Shown here in pieces: positions 43,167 through 50,951 of a stretch of DNA of 64,000 nucleotides. A program made the position numbers and the translations under genes. Origin of the DNA: Bacillus_I endophytica_A (GTDB lineage: Bacteria > Bacillota > Bacilli > Bacillales > Bacillaceae_H); assembly GCF_026790145.1 (NCBI RefSeq), contig NZ_JALAMS010000008.1, positions 109,292 to 173,291 of the forward strand, read 5' to 3'. The notes under the pieces were generated by a model. That model saw nothing but the letters and a program-made list of their open reading frames with translations. It made no database searches and was not told where the DNA came from. Position 1 is the first letter of the stretch. The number at the start of each line of letters is the position of its first letter.

Positions 43167-44831
43167 CTATTCCACAGCTACAATATAATGGTATACAGGC
43201 TGCTTTCCTTCATGAATTTCAAGCTCTGCATCTTCAAAGTTTTCCGCGACATGTTGCTCAAGCTTTTTAATGTCTTCCTCATTTGCATCTGTTCCGTAAA
43301 GAACAGTTACAATTTCATCATCTTCGTCAATCATTTTAGCTAACAAAAGCTGAAGAGCTTCTAAAGAGCTATGTGCTTTTATCACAATTTTCCCCTCAGA
43401 AATACCAATAAAATCGTCCTTTTTCACTTCAATGCCGTCAATTGTCGTGTCACGAACCGCATATGTGACCTGTCCTGACTTTACATTTTCTAAAGCACTT
43501 GTCATTTCTTGTTGATTTTGAGCTAAATTACGCTCACCATTAAAAGAGAGCAGTGCTGTCATTCCTTGTGGTACTGTTTTAGAGGGAACAACAACTACAT
43601 CCTTTCCTACGACATCTGCTGCTTGTTCAGCTGTCATCACAATATTGCTATTGTTTGGTAAGATAATGACTTTTTTAGCATTTGTATCTTCAATCGCTTT
43701 AACAAGGTCTTCCGTACTTGGATTCATTGTTTGTCCACCTTGAAGTACTACTGTTGCGCCAATGCTCTCTAGAAGAGCTGACACTCCTTGTCCCATTGCA
43801 ACCGTTACAATGCCGTACTCTTTTTGTTTCTTTGGTAAAGAAGGCTTTTCTGTTTTTTGAACAATTGTGCTGTGCTGTTCGCGCATATTCTCGATTTTTA
43901 GATTAAGCAAGCTTCCATAGCGCTGTCCGTATGTAAGAACTTCACCAGGCTGTTCGGCGTGAATATGAACTTTCACAAGATCATCATCTGCTACAACAAG
44001 AAGAGAATCTCCAAATTCACTTAAATCATTGCGAAATGCTTCTTCAGAGAATGGAGACGATGCTAGCTTATTATCATCAAATTTCACCATAAATTCTGTA
44101 CAGTAGCCAAACTTAATATCTTCCGTATTCATATGTCCTTGTGCACTTTTATGGTGCTCAGCATTCACAAGTTCGTTCATAGATGGCTGAACTTCCGTCA
44201 CATTTGGCAAGTTTTTTCCTTCAAGCGAAGCTAAAAATCCTTCATAAATAATGACAAGACCTTGTCCACCACTATCGACAACCCCTACTTCCTTTAGGAC
44301 AGGAAGTAGATCTGGTGTTCGTTTTAAAGAAGCTTTTGCTTCTTCTAAAACAACCTTCATTACAAGCATTACATCTTTCTCCGTCTTTGCAATATTAAGC
44401 GCTTTTTCGGCTGCTTCTTTTGCAACTGTTAAAATTGTTCCTTCAATTGGTTTCATGACTGCCTTATAAGCTGTCTCAACTCCAGCTTGAAATGCAGCAG
44501 CAAATTCTCCGCTATCTACCACCGTTTTTCCTTCAATTGATTTTGCGAATCCTCGGAAAAGCTGAGATAAGATAACACCTGAATTCCCTCTTGCCCCCAT
44601 CAATAAGCCACGAGCAAGAAGTTGTCCAACTTCGCCGATATTTTCAGTTTCTTTTGTGCCAACTTCCTTAGCTCCTGAACTCATAGATAAGTTCATGTTT
44701 GTTCCTGTATCACCATCTGGCACAGGAAATACGTTCAGAGCATCCACAAACTCTACATTATTTTGTAGATTTTGAGCACCACTCTGAATCATCCTTGCAA
44801 AATGCTTTCCGTCTAACGTTGTTATTGACAC
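43167..44831 (-). CDS. fakA: Fatty acid kinase subunit FakA (YloV, DhaL-type)
   Basis: ATP-binding subunit of the fatty acid kinase that phosphorylates exogenous fatty acids held by FakB. The protein has 554 residues. The N-terminal DhaL domain has VFPVPDGDTGTNMNLSMSSG, with Asp39 and Asp41 as probable Mg/ATP ligands, and LLMGARGNSGVILSQLFRG. A middle domain and a C-terminal DegV-like part (YGIVTVAMGQGVSALLES) follow. It is 16 bases after yloU, the usual Firmicute pair. The fatty acid kinase role is established in Staphylococcus aureus; here it is by homology. Confidence 0.93.
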   Translation of the reverse strand: MSITTLDGKHFARMIQSGAQNLQNNVEFVDALNVFPVPDGDTGTNMNLSMSSGAKEVGTKETENIGEVGQLLARGLLMGARGNSGVILSQLFRGFAKSIEGKTVVDSGEFAAAFQAGVETAYKAVMKPIEGTILTVAKEAAEKALNIAKTEKDVMLVMKVVLEEAKASLKRTPDLLPVLKEVGVVDSGGQGLVIIYEGFLASLEGKNLPNVTEVQPSMNELVNAEHHKSAQGHMNTEDIKFGYCTEFMVKFDDNKLASSPFSEEAFRNDLSEFGDSLLVVADDDLVKVHIHAEQPGEVLTYGQRYGSLLNLKIENMREQHSTIVQKTEKPSLPKKQKEYGIVTVAMGQGVSALLESIGATVVLQGGQTMNPSTEDLVKAIEDTNAKKVIILPNNSNIVMTAEQAADVVGKDVVVVPSKTVPQGMTALLSFNGERNLAQNQQEMTSALENVKSGQVTYAVRDTTIDGIEVKKDDFIGISEGKIVIKAHSSLEALQLLLAKMIDEDDEIVTVLYGTDANEEDIKKLEQHVAENFEDAELEIHEGKQPVYHYIVAVE

Positions 44832-44847
44832 AACATTTCCTCCTAAC

Positions 44848-45210
44848 TTACACGTTAACTACTCGAACGCCTTGAACATAAATATTAACAGACTCTACTG
44901 TTAAACCTACTGTTTGTTCTAGCGTATATTTCACCTTTGTTTGAACATTATGAGCGATTTCAGAAATTTTAGTTCCATAGCTCACAATAATGTACATATC
45001 AATATGAATTTCATCTTCGAGTTGTCTTACAACAACACCTCTTGTAAAGTTTTCTTTTCTTAAGATCTCGGAAATCCCATCTTTGATTTGATTTTTAGAT
45101 GCCATTCCAATAATACCGTAACAATCTACAGCAGCCCCACCAGCAATCGTTGCGACAACATCTGTTGAAATATCAATTTGACCATACTGTGTTTTCATTT
45201 CAATGGACAT
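44848..45210 (-). CDS. yloU: YloU, Asp23/Gls24 family protein
   Basis: Small protein of 120 residues of the Asp23 family. Signatures: GQIDISTDVVATIAGGAAVD, CYGIIGMASKNQIKDGI, and IDMYIIVSYGTKISEIAHNV. Family members are associated with the cell envelope and alkaline stress in staphylococci; YloU itself has no firm role. It is placed directly before fakA, so a link to membrane lipid handling is plausible. It is divergent from rpmB; promoter-like TTTCAA, 17 bases, TAAAAT lies about 40 bases upstream. Confidence 0.92.
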   Translation of the reverse strand: MSIEMKTQYGQIDISTDVVATIAGGAAVDCYGIIGMASKNQIKDGISEILRKENFTRGVVVRQLEDEIHIDMYIIVSYGTKISEIAHNVQTKVKYTLEQTVGLTVESVNIYVQGVRVVNV

Positions 45211-45389
45211 AGTATTGGGTCTCCCTTCTTCCGTTAGATTAACGCTATTTTACTATACCTGAAGTCTTTTTGAAAGTTTAACTCCTATTGTGTTATTAAT
45301 CGCTTTCTTTATCATTTCGTCAACTTAGACTTATTTCCTGTTTTTATAGACTGTCAAGGAAATTTTCTTGAAAGGTTAAGCTCGCACTA

Positions 45390-45418
45390 TTGCATTATAA
45401 AAGTACGTATGGTAAAGT
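45390..45418 (+). promoter_or_regulatory. Sigma-A-type promoter of rpmB
   Basis: Plus-strand TTGCAT (45390-45395), 17-base spacer, TAAAGT (45413-45418) with TGG just before it (extended -10). The leader would be about 50 bases. Confidence 0.7.
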
Positions 45419-45474
45419 AATATAGTATTTTTGATAATTGTCAATGATGTTAGTTATGTAAGGAGGAACTCAAT

Positions 45475-45663
45475 ATGGCTCGTAAATGTGTAATCACTGG
45501 TCGTAAAACTCGTACAGGTAATGCACGTTCTCACGCTATGAATGCTAATAAGCGTACTTGGGGTGCTAACCTTCAAAAAGTTCGTATTTTAGTTGATGGT
45601 AAACCAAAGCGTGTTTACGTTTCTGCTCGTGCTCTTAAATCTGGTAAAGTTGAGCGCGTTTAA
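45475..45663 (+). CDS. rpmB: 50S ribosomal protein L28
   Basis: Basic 62-residue large-subunit protein: ARKCVITGRKTRTGNARSHA followed by NANKRTWGANLQKVRILVDG. Only one N-terminal Cys and no further Cys pairs are present, so this is the non-zinc-binding form. An AAGGAGG box lies nine bases before the ATG. It is one of only two plus-strand genes, converging on spoVM with a shared terminator, as in B. subtilis. Confidence 0.98.
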   Translation: MARKCVITGRKTRTGNARSHAMNANKRTWGANLQKVRILVDGKPKRVYVSARALKSGKVERV

Positions 45664-45664
45664 T

Positions 45665-45695
45665 AAAAAAAGCACCATATAATGGTGCTTTTTTT
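45665..45695. terminator. Bidirectional terminator shared by rpmB and spoVM
   Basis: Stem AAAAGCACCAT/ATGGTGCTTTT, three-base loop. There is a T-run on the plus side for rpmB and an A/T-rich flank on the minus side for spoVM. Confidence 0.92.
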
Positions 45696-45777
45696 ATTCC
45701 CCTTTTTTCATCGAATTGAGCATCGCCTTCACAATTCCTCCAAGAAACTTCGGAAGTTTGATTGTATAAAATTTCAT
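45694..45777 (-). CDS. spoVM: Stage V sporulation protein M (27-residue peptide)
   Basis: A 27-codon gene beginning MKFYTIKLPKFLGGIV and continuing KAMLNSMKKGE. It is nearly identical in its first 16 residues to B. subtilis SpoVM, the amphipathic peptide that recognises the convex forespore membrane and anchors SpoIVA during coat assembly. Pro9, important for its function in B. subtilis, is kept. AGGAGGGG lies six bases upstream of the ATG. I could not find a clean sigma-E promoter in the 96-base upstream gap. It lies between thiN and rpmB, exactly as in B. subtilis, and marks the organism as an endospore former. Confidence 0.96.
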   Translation of the reverse strand: MKFYTIKLPKFLGGIVKAMLNSMKKGE

Positions 45778-45873
45778 TTTTTCCCCTCCTACTCGTCACC
45801 GCGAGAAGAAATAAGATTCAACAACCGTATATTCTATTCATTATGAGCTTTATTATGACACTAGCTAAGCAAC

Positions 45874-46506
45874 TTAATCATTGCTTCTTATCATCATTAA
45901 TATGCCCTTTGTAAACGAAAAAGTACCGTTTTGTTGAATAAGTTCGTTGCTAATACAAAGCGTCGAACCAACGGGAACACATCTTTTATGTAATGGATAC
46001 TTAAAACCCTTTAACGTCAGGTTTTCAACCTCAAGGGAAAAAGGGACAAAGGAAATATATTTATAGAGGGAATGAGCTTTAATGTTATATGTTCCTTTCT
46101 TATACATTGTTAAAGTATTTTGTTTATCAATAAGACGAACACGTACATTCTTCTGAAGAGCTTTATAAATAAGGCTAATTCCACCAAACATATGATCAAG
46201 ACGACCACCTGTTGCTCCGTATATATCAATTTCTTCAATTTCTTGGTTAAGAGCCCAATTTACCGCGATTTCTAAATCTGTTTCATCTTTTTCAGCTGGA
46301 TACACTTTCAATTCGGGAAAAACATCTTGAATATGTTTAAGCTCCAGCTCTGTTAATGAATCAAAATCTCCGAACGCTTGGATAGGCATGATTCCTTGCT
46401 CCATTAATGTATATACACCGCGGTCAACACCAATCCATTTTGTTTCACTATCTTGAAGGGGCGGTATTGTTGACTGTGGAGCTCCTGCTAATATATTAAT
46501 TTTCAT
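45874..46506 (-). CDS. thiN: Thiamine pyrophosphokinase ThiN
   Basis: Converts thiamine to thiamine pyrophosphate. About 210 residues from MKINILAGAPQSTIPPL. The nucleotide site contains IGVDRGVYTLMEQGI and FGDFDSLTELELKH, then EKDETDLEIAVNWAL and IYGATGGRLDHMFGGI, the conserved Asp-rich catalytic segments. The ATG at 46506 follows AAAGGGGAG; the longer frame begins inside rpe's terminator and is rejected. No TPP riboswitch is visible upstream. It follows rpe. Confidence 0.96.
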   Translation of the reverse strand: MKINILAGAPQSTIPPLQDSETKWIGVDRGVYTLMEQGIMPIQAFGDFDSLTELELKHIQDVFPELKVYPAEKDETDLEIAVNWALNQEIEEIDIYGATGGRLDHMFGGISLIYKALQKNVRVRLIDKQNTLTMYKKGTYNIKAHSLYKYISFVPFSLEVENLTLKGFKYPLHKRCVPVGSTLCISNELIQQNGTFSFTKGILMMIRSND

Positions 46507-46525
46507 ATTGACTCCCCTTTCTTTA

Positions 46526-46557
46526 TAAAAAAAGACCAAACAAAAGTTTGATCTTTT
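46526..46557 (-). terminator. Intrinsic terminator at the end of rpe
   Basis: Stem AAAAGATCAAAC/GTTTGGTCTTTT on the minus strand (one G-T pair), four-base loop, then seven T. It overlaps the last base of rpe and lies 20 bases before thiN, so it may reduce expression of thiN. Confidence 0.8.
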
Positions 46558-47203
46558 AGTAACTCTCCCGAAGTGCATTGATAGCTCCTGCACGATCTTC
46601 TTCATTATAAATCGCAGAACCAGCTACAAGAACATTTGCTCCTGCCTCTCTACAAAGCTTTGCAGTTTGTGTATTTACTCCACCATCAACTTCAATTTCA
46701 ATATCTAAACCACGAATTTCAATCAGTTGGGCAATCTGCTCAATTTTCGGAAGAACGCTCTTAATGAATGTTTGGCCTCCAAATCCAGGATTCACCGTCA
46801 TTAAAAGAACAAGATCAATTTCTTCAAGAATATGCTTAATAGAATCAATTGGTGTTGCAGGATTTAGTACAACACCAGCTTTTACTCCTTGTTCTTTAAT
46901 AAGGCTAATTGTACGATGCAAGTGTGGACATGCTTCTACATGAACAGAAATAATGTCAGCACCTGCTCTTGCAAAGGCAGGAATGTACTGATCTGGATTT
47001 TCAATCATTAAATGAACATCAAGCGGCAAGCTTGTAATTGGACGAATTGCTTCAACAACAAGCGGACCAATCGTAATATTAGGAACAAATTTCCCGTCCA
47101 TAACGTCAACATGGATATAGTCAGCTCCCGCTGTTTCCACTTCTTTAATTTCTTTTCCTAACTCACTAAAATTAGCAGATAAAATAGAAGGTGCAATTTT
47201 CAT
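46556..47203 (-). CDS. rpe: Ribulose-phosphate 3-epimerase
   Basis: Pentose phosphate pathway enzyme that interconverts ribulose-5-phosphate and xylulose-5-phosphate. About 215 residues, a TIM barrel. It starts MKIAPSILSANFSELGKEI; other motifs are DYIHVDVMDGKFVPNITIGP, MTVNPGFGGQTFI and EIEVDGGVNTQTA. The ATG at 47203, five bases after the rsgA stop, is preferred to the longer frame, which would overlap rsgA by 32 bases without family support. Confidence 0.97.
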   Translation of the reverse strand: MKIAPSILSANFSELGKEIKEVETAGADYIHVDVMDGKFVPNITIGPLVVEAIRPITSLPLDVHLMIENPDQYIPAFARAGADIISVHVEACPHLHRTISLIKEQGVKAGVVLNPATPIDSIKHILEEIDLVLLMTVNPGFGGQTFIKSVLPKIEQIAQLIEIRGLDIEIEVDGGVNTQTAKLCREAGANVLVAGSAIYNEEDRAGAINALRESY

Positions 47204-47207
47204 TATT

Positions 47208-48089
47208 CTAATACCTCGGCTTTCTCTGTTTAATTTCATCTAAAAAGTTTAAATAGTGGTCGTAGCGATAAGACGGAATCTCTCCATTTCCTACCGCTTC
47301 CTTAACGGCACACTTTGGTTCTTTCACATGCAAGCAACCTCTAAACTTACATCCTTCGCTCACCCGAACCATTTCAGGGAAGCAATATGGTAATTCCTCT
47401 GCTTCAAGCTCTGTAAATTCAAGGGAGCTAAAACCAGGTGTATCCGCCACAAATCCTCCTCCAATAGATAAGAGTTCAACATGTCTTGTTGTATGTTTTC
47501 CACGCCCAAGCGATGTTGAAATGTCATCTGTTTTTAAGGAAAGGCTCGGATCTAACACATTTAATAAAGAAGATTTACCAACACCAGACTGTCCTGCTAC
47601 AACCGTTACTTTATCTTCTAAATATGGAAGAAGCATCTGAACACTATTTTCATCTAATGTTGATGTCAAAAGGACTTCATATCCCATTTCACGGTAATCT
47701 GAAACAAAAACGTCAAGCTCTTTTTTCTGCTCTTCTAAAAGCAAATCAAGTTTTGTAATACAGATAATTGGCTCAATGTCATGTGACTCAACAAGCACTA
47801 AAAAACGATCAAGCAATGTAGTACTAAACGTTGGCTCAACAGCTGAAAAGACTAGAATAGCTTGATCTACATTAGCAATAGGAGGGCGAACAAGTGAGTT
47901 CTTGCGATCCTCTAGTCCGAGCACATATCCCTCTTTATCATTTTCAGCTTGAAACGTTACCTCATCTCCAACAAGAGGGGTTACTTTTTGTTTGCGAAAT
48001 ACCCCTCTCCCTCGACACTGAATCGTTTCATCTCCACTTAAAACGTAGTAAAACCCGCTAAGTGCTTTAATAATTTTGCCTTCTGGCAT
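47208..48089 (-). CDS. rsgA: Ribosome small subunit-dependent GTPase RsgA (YloQ/CpgA)
   Basis: Circularly permuted GTPase for 30S maturation. The protein has 293 residues. An N-terminal OB fold (GKIIKALSGFYYVLSGDETI) is followed by permuted G motifs CITKLDLL (G4), then VVAGQSGVGKSSLLNVLDP (G1) and VADTPGFSSLEF (G3). The C-terminal zinc knuckle is in CKFRGCLHVKEPKCAVKEAV. AAGGAGTGA precedes the ATG. It follows prkC, as in B. subtilis, where it is a PrkC substrate. Confidence 0.97.
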   Translation of the reverse strand: MPEGKIIKALSGFYYVLSGDETIQCRGRGVFRKQKVTPLVGDEVTFQAENDKEGYVLGLEDRKNSLVRPPIANVDQAILVFSAVEPTFSTTLLDRFLVLVESHDIEPIICITKLDLLLEEQKKELDVFVSDYREMGYEVLLTSTLDENSVQMLLPYLEDKVTVVAGQSGVGKSSLLNVLDPSLSLKTDDISTSLGRGKHTTRHVELLSIGGGFVADTPGFSSLEFTELEAEELPYCFPEMVRVSEGCKFRGCLHVKEPKCAVKEAVGNGEIPSYRYDHYLNFLDEIKQRKPRY

Positions 48090-48104
48090 AACGTCACTCC
48101 TTGT

Positions 48105-50105
48105 TTATTCATCATCTTCATAAGGAACTGTCTCCTCTTGAAGAACTTTATCGTCTCTCACAATTTTATAGCTTGCTGTCTCACCCTGTTTCACTGTAAG
48201 GGTATAGGTTTTAACTGTATCCTCTATGATTGTGAATGATTCAAATGGAACATTGCTATCATGATTTGCATCATCAATATATACATCGACTTTTTGTGGC
48301 AGTTGTTGAAGATTTGGATTCACTTCATTTTCAGATTCAGGTTCAGAAGGTTCGTAAGGAATCGTAACTTCCACCGTATGTTCCTTCGGAGGTTTAGGCT
48401 CTTCTCCTTTAGAAACGATGATATTAATCGTTGTTCCTTGCTCAACTTGAGTACCAGGAGTTGGGGTTTGAGACACAACAAGTCCTTTTGCCGTTTCGTC
48501 TGAATACTCTTCTTTGGTGGATACTTTTAATCCATTTGCTGTAGCAAAGTCACGAACACTCTTTTCCTGCCATCCTTCGTAGTTCTGCAAAACGATAGCA
48601 GGAGGTCCGCTGCTCACTTTTAAGTTTACTTCAGTATCTTCCGCAATAACCTCATCGTTTTCATCTGGATCGTGTTCAATAACGGTACCTTTTGGTTCTT
48701 CACTTTCTTCTTCTTCAACATTAATATTTTTAAATCCGCGCTGCTCTAATAATTTTTTTACTTCATCTATGTCTCGTCCTGTATAGTCATCAAACACTGT
48801 TTTCTTCTTTCCAGAACTTTGATATAGAGTAATTTGGTCACCTTCTTTGACAGTGCTGCCTTCCTTTGGGTCTGTACGAATAATCTTTCCTTCTTCAATT
48901 GTTTCACTTGATTGAGCAATTGGAGAATTCACGTCAAATCCTTTTGAAATAAGAAGCTTTAACGCTTCTTCATATTCTTTCCCCGCAACTTCAGGAATCT
49001 TAACATCTTTTGGAGCTAAAAATGATGGAACAAGCGTTATTGCAGCAAGTCCTGCTCCAGCTAGAAAAAGCAGCGTTAAAAATGTAATAAGAAAGATTTT
49101 ACCCTTTCGCTTTTTAGGTTTCTTCTTGTCCTGGGGGACGTTTTCAGTCGGCGCTTGCGTGCTTTCTTTATGATGAACAAGCGTATGCTCATCCTCTTCT
49201 ATATCATCTTCTTTGATGATTGGAATGGCTTTTGTAACTTCTTCATCATCTGGAACTTGAAATTTTTCTTCGTTGAGCTTGTCTGGATTTAATGCAACAG
49301 ACAGAGCATATTCCATTTCCTCTACAGAATCATAGCGATAAAAAGGGTCTTTGGCTGTTGCCTTTAACACAATATTTTCAACACTCTGCGGGATATAAGG
49401 ATTCCACCGCTTAGGTGATGGCGTATTCGTTTGTAAATGTTTCAGTGCAACGGAAACAGCAGATTCACCTGAAAAAGGAACCCTTCCTGTCAAAAGCTCA
49501 AAAAGTAAAATACCAAGTGAATATATATCTGATTTCTTAGTAGCAAGTCCTCCTCTTGCTTGTTCTGGAGACAAGTAATGAACAGTGCCTAGTACAGAAT
49601 TTGTTTGAGTAATTGTTGTTGATGAACTAAGGGCAAGCGCAATTCCAAAATCTGTTACTTTTACACGATCATCGTGATCAATTAAGATATTTTGAGGTTT
49701 TAGGTCTCTATGTATAATGCCGAATTCATGAGCGTGAGCAATAGCAGATGTAATTTGCTTCATAATATCAAGAGCTTTTTCAATATGAAGTGGACTATGT
49801 TCCCCAATATATTCTTTTAATGTTTGACCTGGTACATATTCCATGACAATGTAATAAATTTCGTCTTCCTCGTCAACATCATAAATACTTACGATATTTG
49901 GATGATCTATGCTTGCTGCTGACTGGGCCTCTCGATGAAAGCGTTTAATGAATGATTCATCGTTTGCATAGTCAAAGCGCAGCACTTTAATCGCGACATC
50001 TCTTTCTAAAATGACGTCGCGCGCTAAATAAACATTAGCCATCCCGCCCCCGCCAATAGGGTTTAGGATTTTGTATCGCCCGCCTAATCTTCTACCTATA
50101 AGCAT
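48105..50105 (-). CDS. prkC: Serine/threonine protein kinase PrkC with PASTA domains
   Basis: Membrane kinase that senses muropeptides and controls germination, cell wall metabolism and translation factors. About 666 residues. The kinase domain (about 8-270) has the Gly loop IGGGGMANVYLA, HRDLKPQNILIDH, VTDFGIALALSS and the activation segment VLGTVHYLSPEQARGG. One membrane segment lies at about 340-362. Three PASTA repeats follow, at about 365-580, then a C-terminal Ig-like region. The ATG at 50105 (MLIGRRLGG) follows GAGTGA and matches B. subtilis; a GTG at 50114 overlapping the prpC stop is possible. Confidence 0.97.
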   Translation of the reverse strand: MLIGRRLGGRYKILNPIGGGGMANVYLARDVILERDVAIKVLRFDYANDESFIKRFHREAQSAASIDHPNIVSIYDVDEEDEIYYIVMEYVPGQTLKEYIGEHSPLHIEKALDIMKQITSAIAHAHEFGIIHRDLKPQNILIDHDDRVKVTDFGIALALSSSTTITQTNSVLGTVHYLSPEQARGGLATKKSDIYSLGILLFELLTGRVPFSGESAVSVALKHLQTNTPSPKRWNPYIPQSVENIVLKATAKDPFYRYDSVEEMEYALSVALNPDKLNEEKFQVPDDEEVTKAIPIIKEDDIEEDEHTLVHHKESTQAPTENVPQDKKKPKKRKGKIFLITFLTLLFLAGAGLAAITLVPSFLAPKDVKIPEVAGKEYEEALKLLISKGFDVNSPIAQSSETIEEGKIIRTDPKEGSTVKEGDQITLYQSSGKKKTVFDDYTGRDIDEVKKLLEQRGFKNINVEEEESEEPKGTVIEHDPDENDEVIAEDTEVNLKVSSGPPAIVLQNYEGWQEKSVRDFATANGLKVSTKEEYSDETAKGLVVSQTPTPGTQVEQGTTINIIVSKGEEPKPPKEHTVEVTIPYEPSEPESENEVNPNLQQLPQKVDVYIDDANHDSNVPFESFTIIEDTVKTYTLTVKQGETASYKIVRDDKVLQEETVPYEDDE

Positions 50106-50110
50106 TGGAA

Positions 50111-50854
50111 TCACTCGCTTTCATGCTCAAACTCTACAATGATTAGCGTAATGTTATCTTCTCCACCTAATTCATTTGCTACATCAACAAGAGATTTTGC
50201 TTTAGCTTCAATGCTTGTTTCACTCGTAAGAATCTCTTTTAGTTTCTCATCTGATAGTTTATTTGATAATCCATCAGAACATAAAAGTAAAAAATCTCCC
50301 TTTTCTACTTCAACAGTTTTAACATCTACTTCAATATTTTTCTCAGTACCTAAAGCTCTGAGGAGAATATTTTTTCTTGGATGATGCTCGGCATCTTCCT
50401 TTGAAATCTGACCGTTGCGAACAAGCTCGTTGACAAGAGAATGATCTTCTGTAAGTTGTGAAAAACCGCTTTCGTTTAAAAGATAGCATCGACTGTCTCC
50501 AACATGAGCGACTGTACAAAAAGAAGATGTGCAAAGCGCTCCAACAAAAGTGGTTCCCATTCCTTTACACTCTTCATGATTTTCGGCATATAGAAGAAGC
50601 TGTTTGTTAACTTTATGTATTGTATCCAAGAACCATTGTTCAGCTTCTGCTGGTGAATGAAAAGGTGCTTTATCTTCCCAAAAAGTATGGAGCTGTTCAA
50701 CTGTCATTGAACTAGCAATGTCGCCTGCACGATGGCCTCCCATTCCGTCGGCAATCACCGCAATTTTCTCTCCATGCTTATTTTCAAAAACGCCTCCAGA
50801 ATCTTCATTATGAAGACGAACTTTACCTTGGTCTGTTAAATAAACGGCTCCCAT
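50111..50854 (-). CDS. prpC: PP2C-type protein phosphatase PrpC
   Basis: Mn/Mg-dependent phosphatase that reverses PrkC phosphorylation. The protein has 247 residues. PP2C motifs are visible: QGKVRLHNEDSGGVFENKHG, AVIADGMGGHRAGDIAS, GTTFVGALCTSSFCTVAHVG, LLLCSDGLSNKLSDEK and GGEDNITLIIVEF, which supply the metal-binding Asp residues. A GAGGTGG box precedes the ATG. It is directly upstream of prkC. Confidence 0.97.
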   Translation of the reverse strand: MGAVYLTDQGKVRLHNEDSGGVFENKHGEKIAVIADGMGGHRAGDIASSMTVEQLHTFWEDKAPFHSPAEAEQWFLDTIHKVNKQLLLYAENHEECKGMGTTFVGALCTSSFCTVAHVGDSRCYLLNESGFSQLTEDHSLVNELVRNGQISKEDAEHHPRKNILLRALGTEKNIEVDVKTVEVEKGDFLLLCSDGLSNKLSDEKLKEILTSETSIEAKAKSLVDVANELGGEDNITLIIVEFEHESE

Positions 50855-50888
50855 AGTTCCACCTCAGTTCATTTTCATAGCTCTTGAT

Positions 50889-50929
50889 GATTTTCTAAAA
50901 AAGGAATCTACCTCCTTTTTTAGAAAATC
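50889..50929. terminator. Long perfect inverted repeat between rsmB and prpC, probable bidirectional terminator
   Basis: A 17-base perfect stem (GATTTTCTAAAAAAGGA and its complement) with a seven-base loop. The GC-poor outer stem is A/T only; the core GGA/TCC followed by six T resembles an intrinsic terminator on either strand. Confidence 0.78.
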
Positions 50930-50951
50930 ACTTTATGCTACTTCCCATATT

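Noticed and set aside
45778..45873. Sigma-E promoter for spoVM
   Set aside because: GTCATAAT and CATAATGA occur, but not at the required 13-15 base spacing.
46507..46560. TPP riboswitch upstream of thiN
   Set aside because: The upstream space is only the rpe terminator; no room for a thiamine riboswitch.
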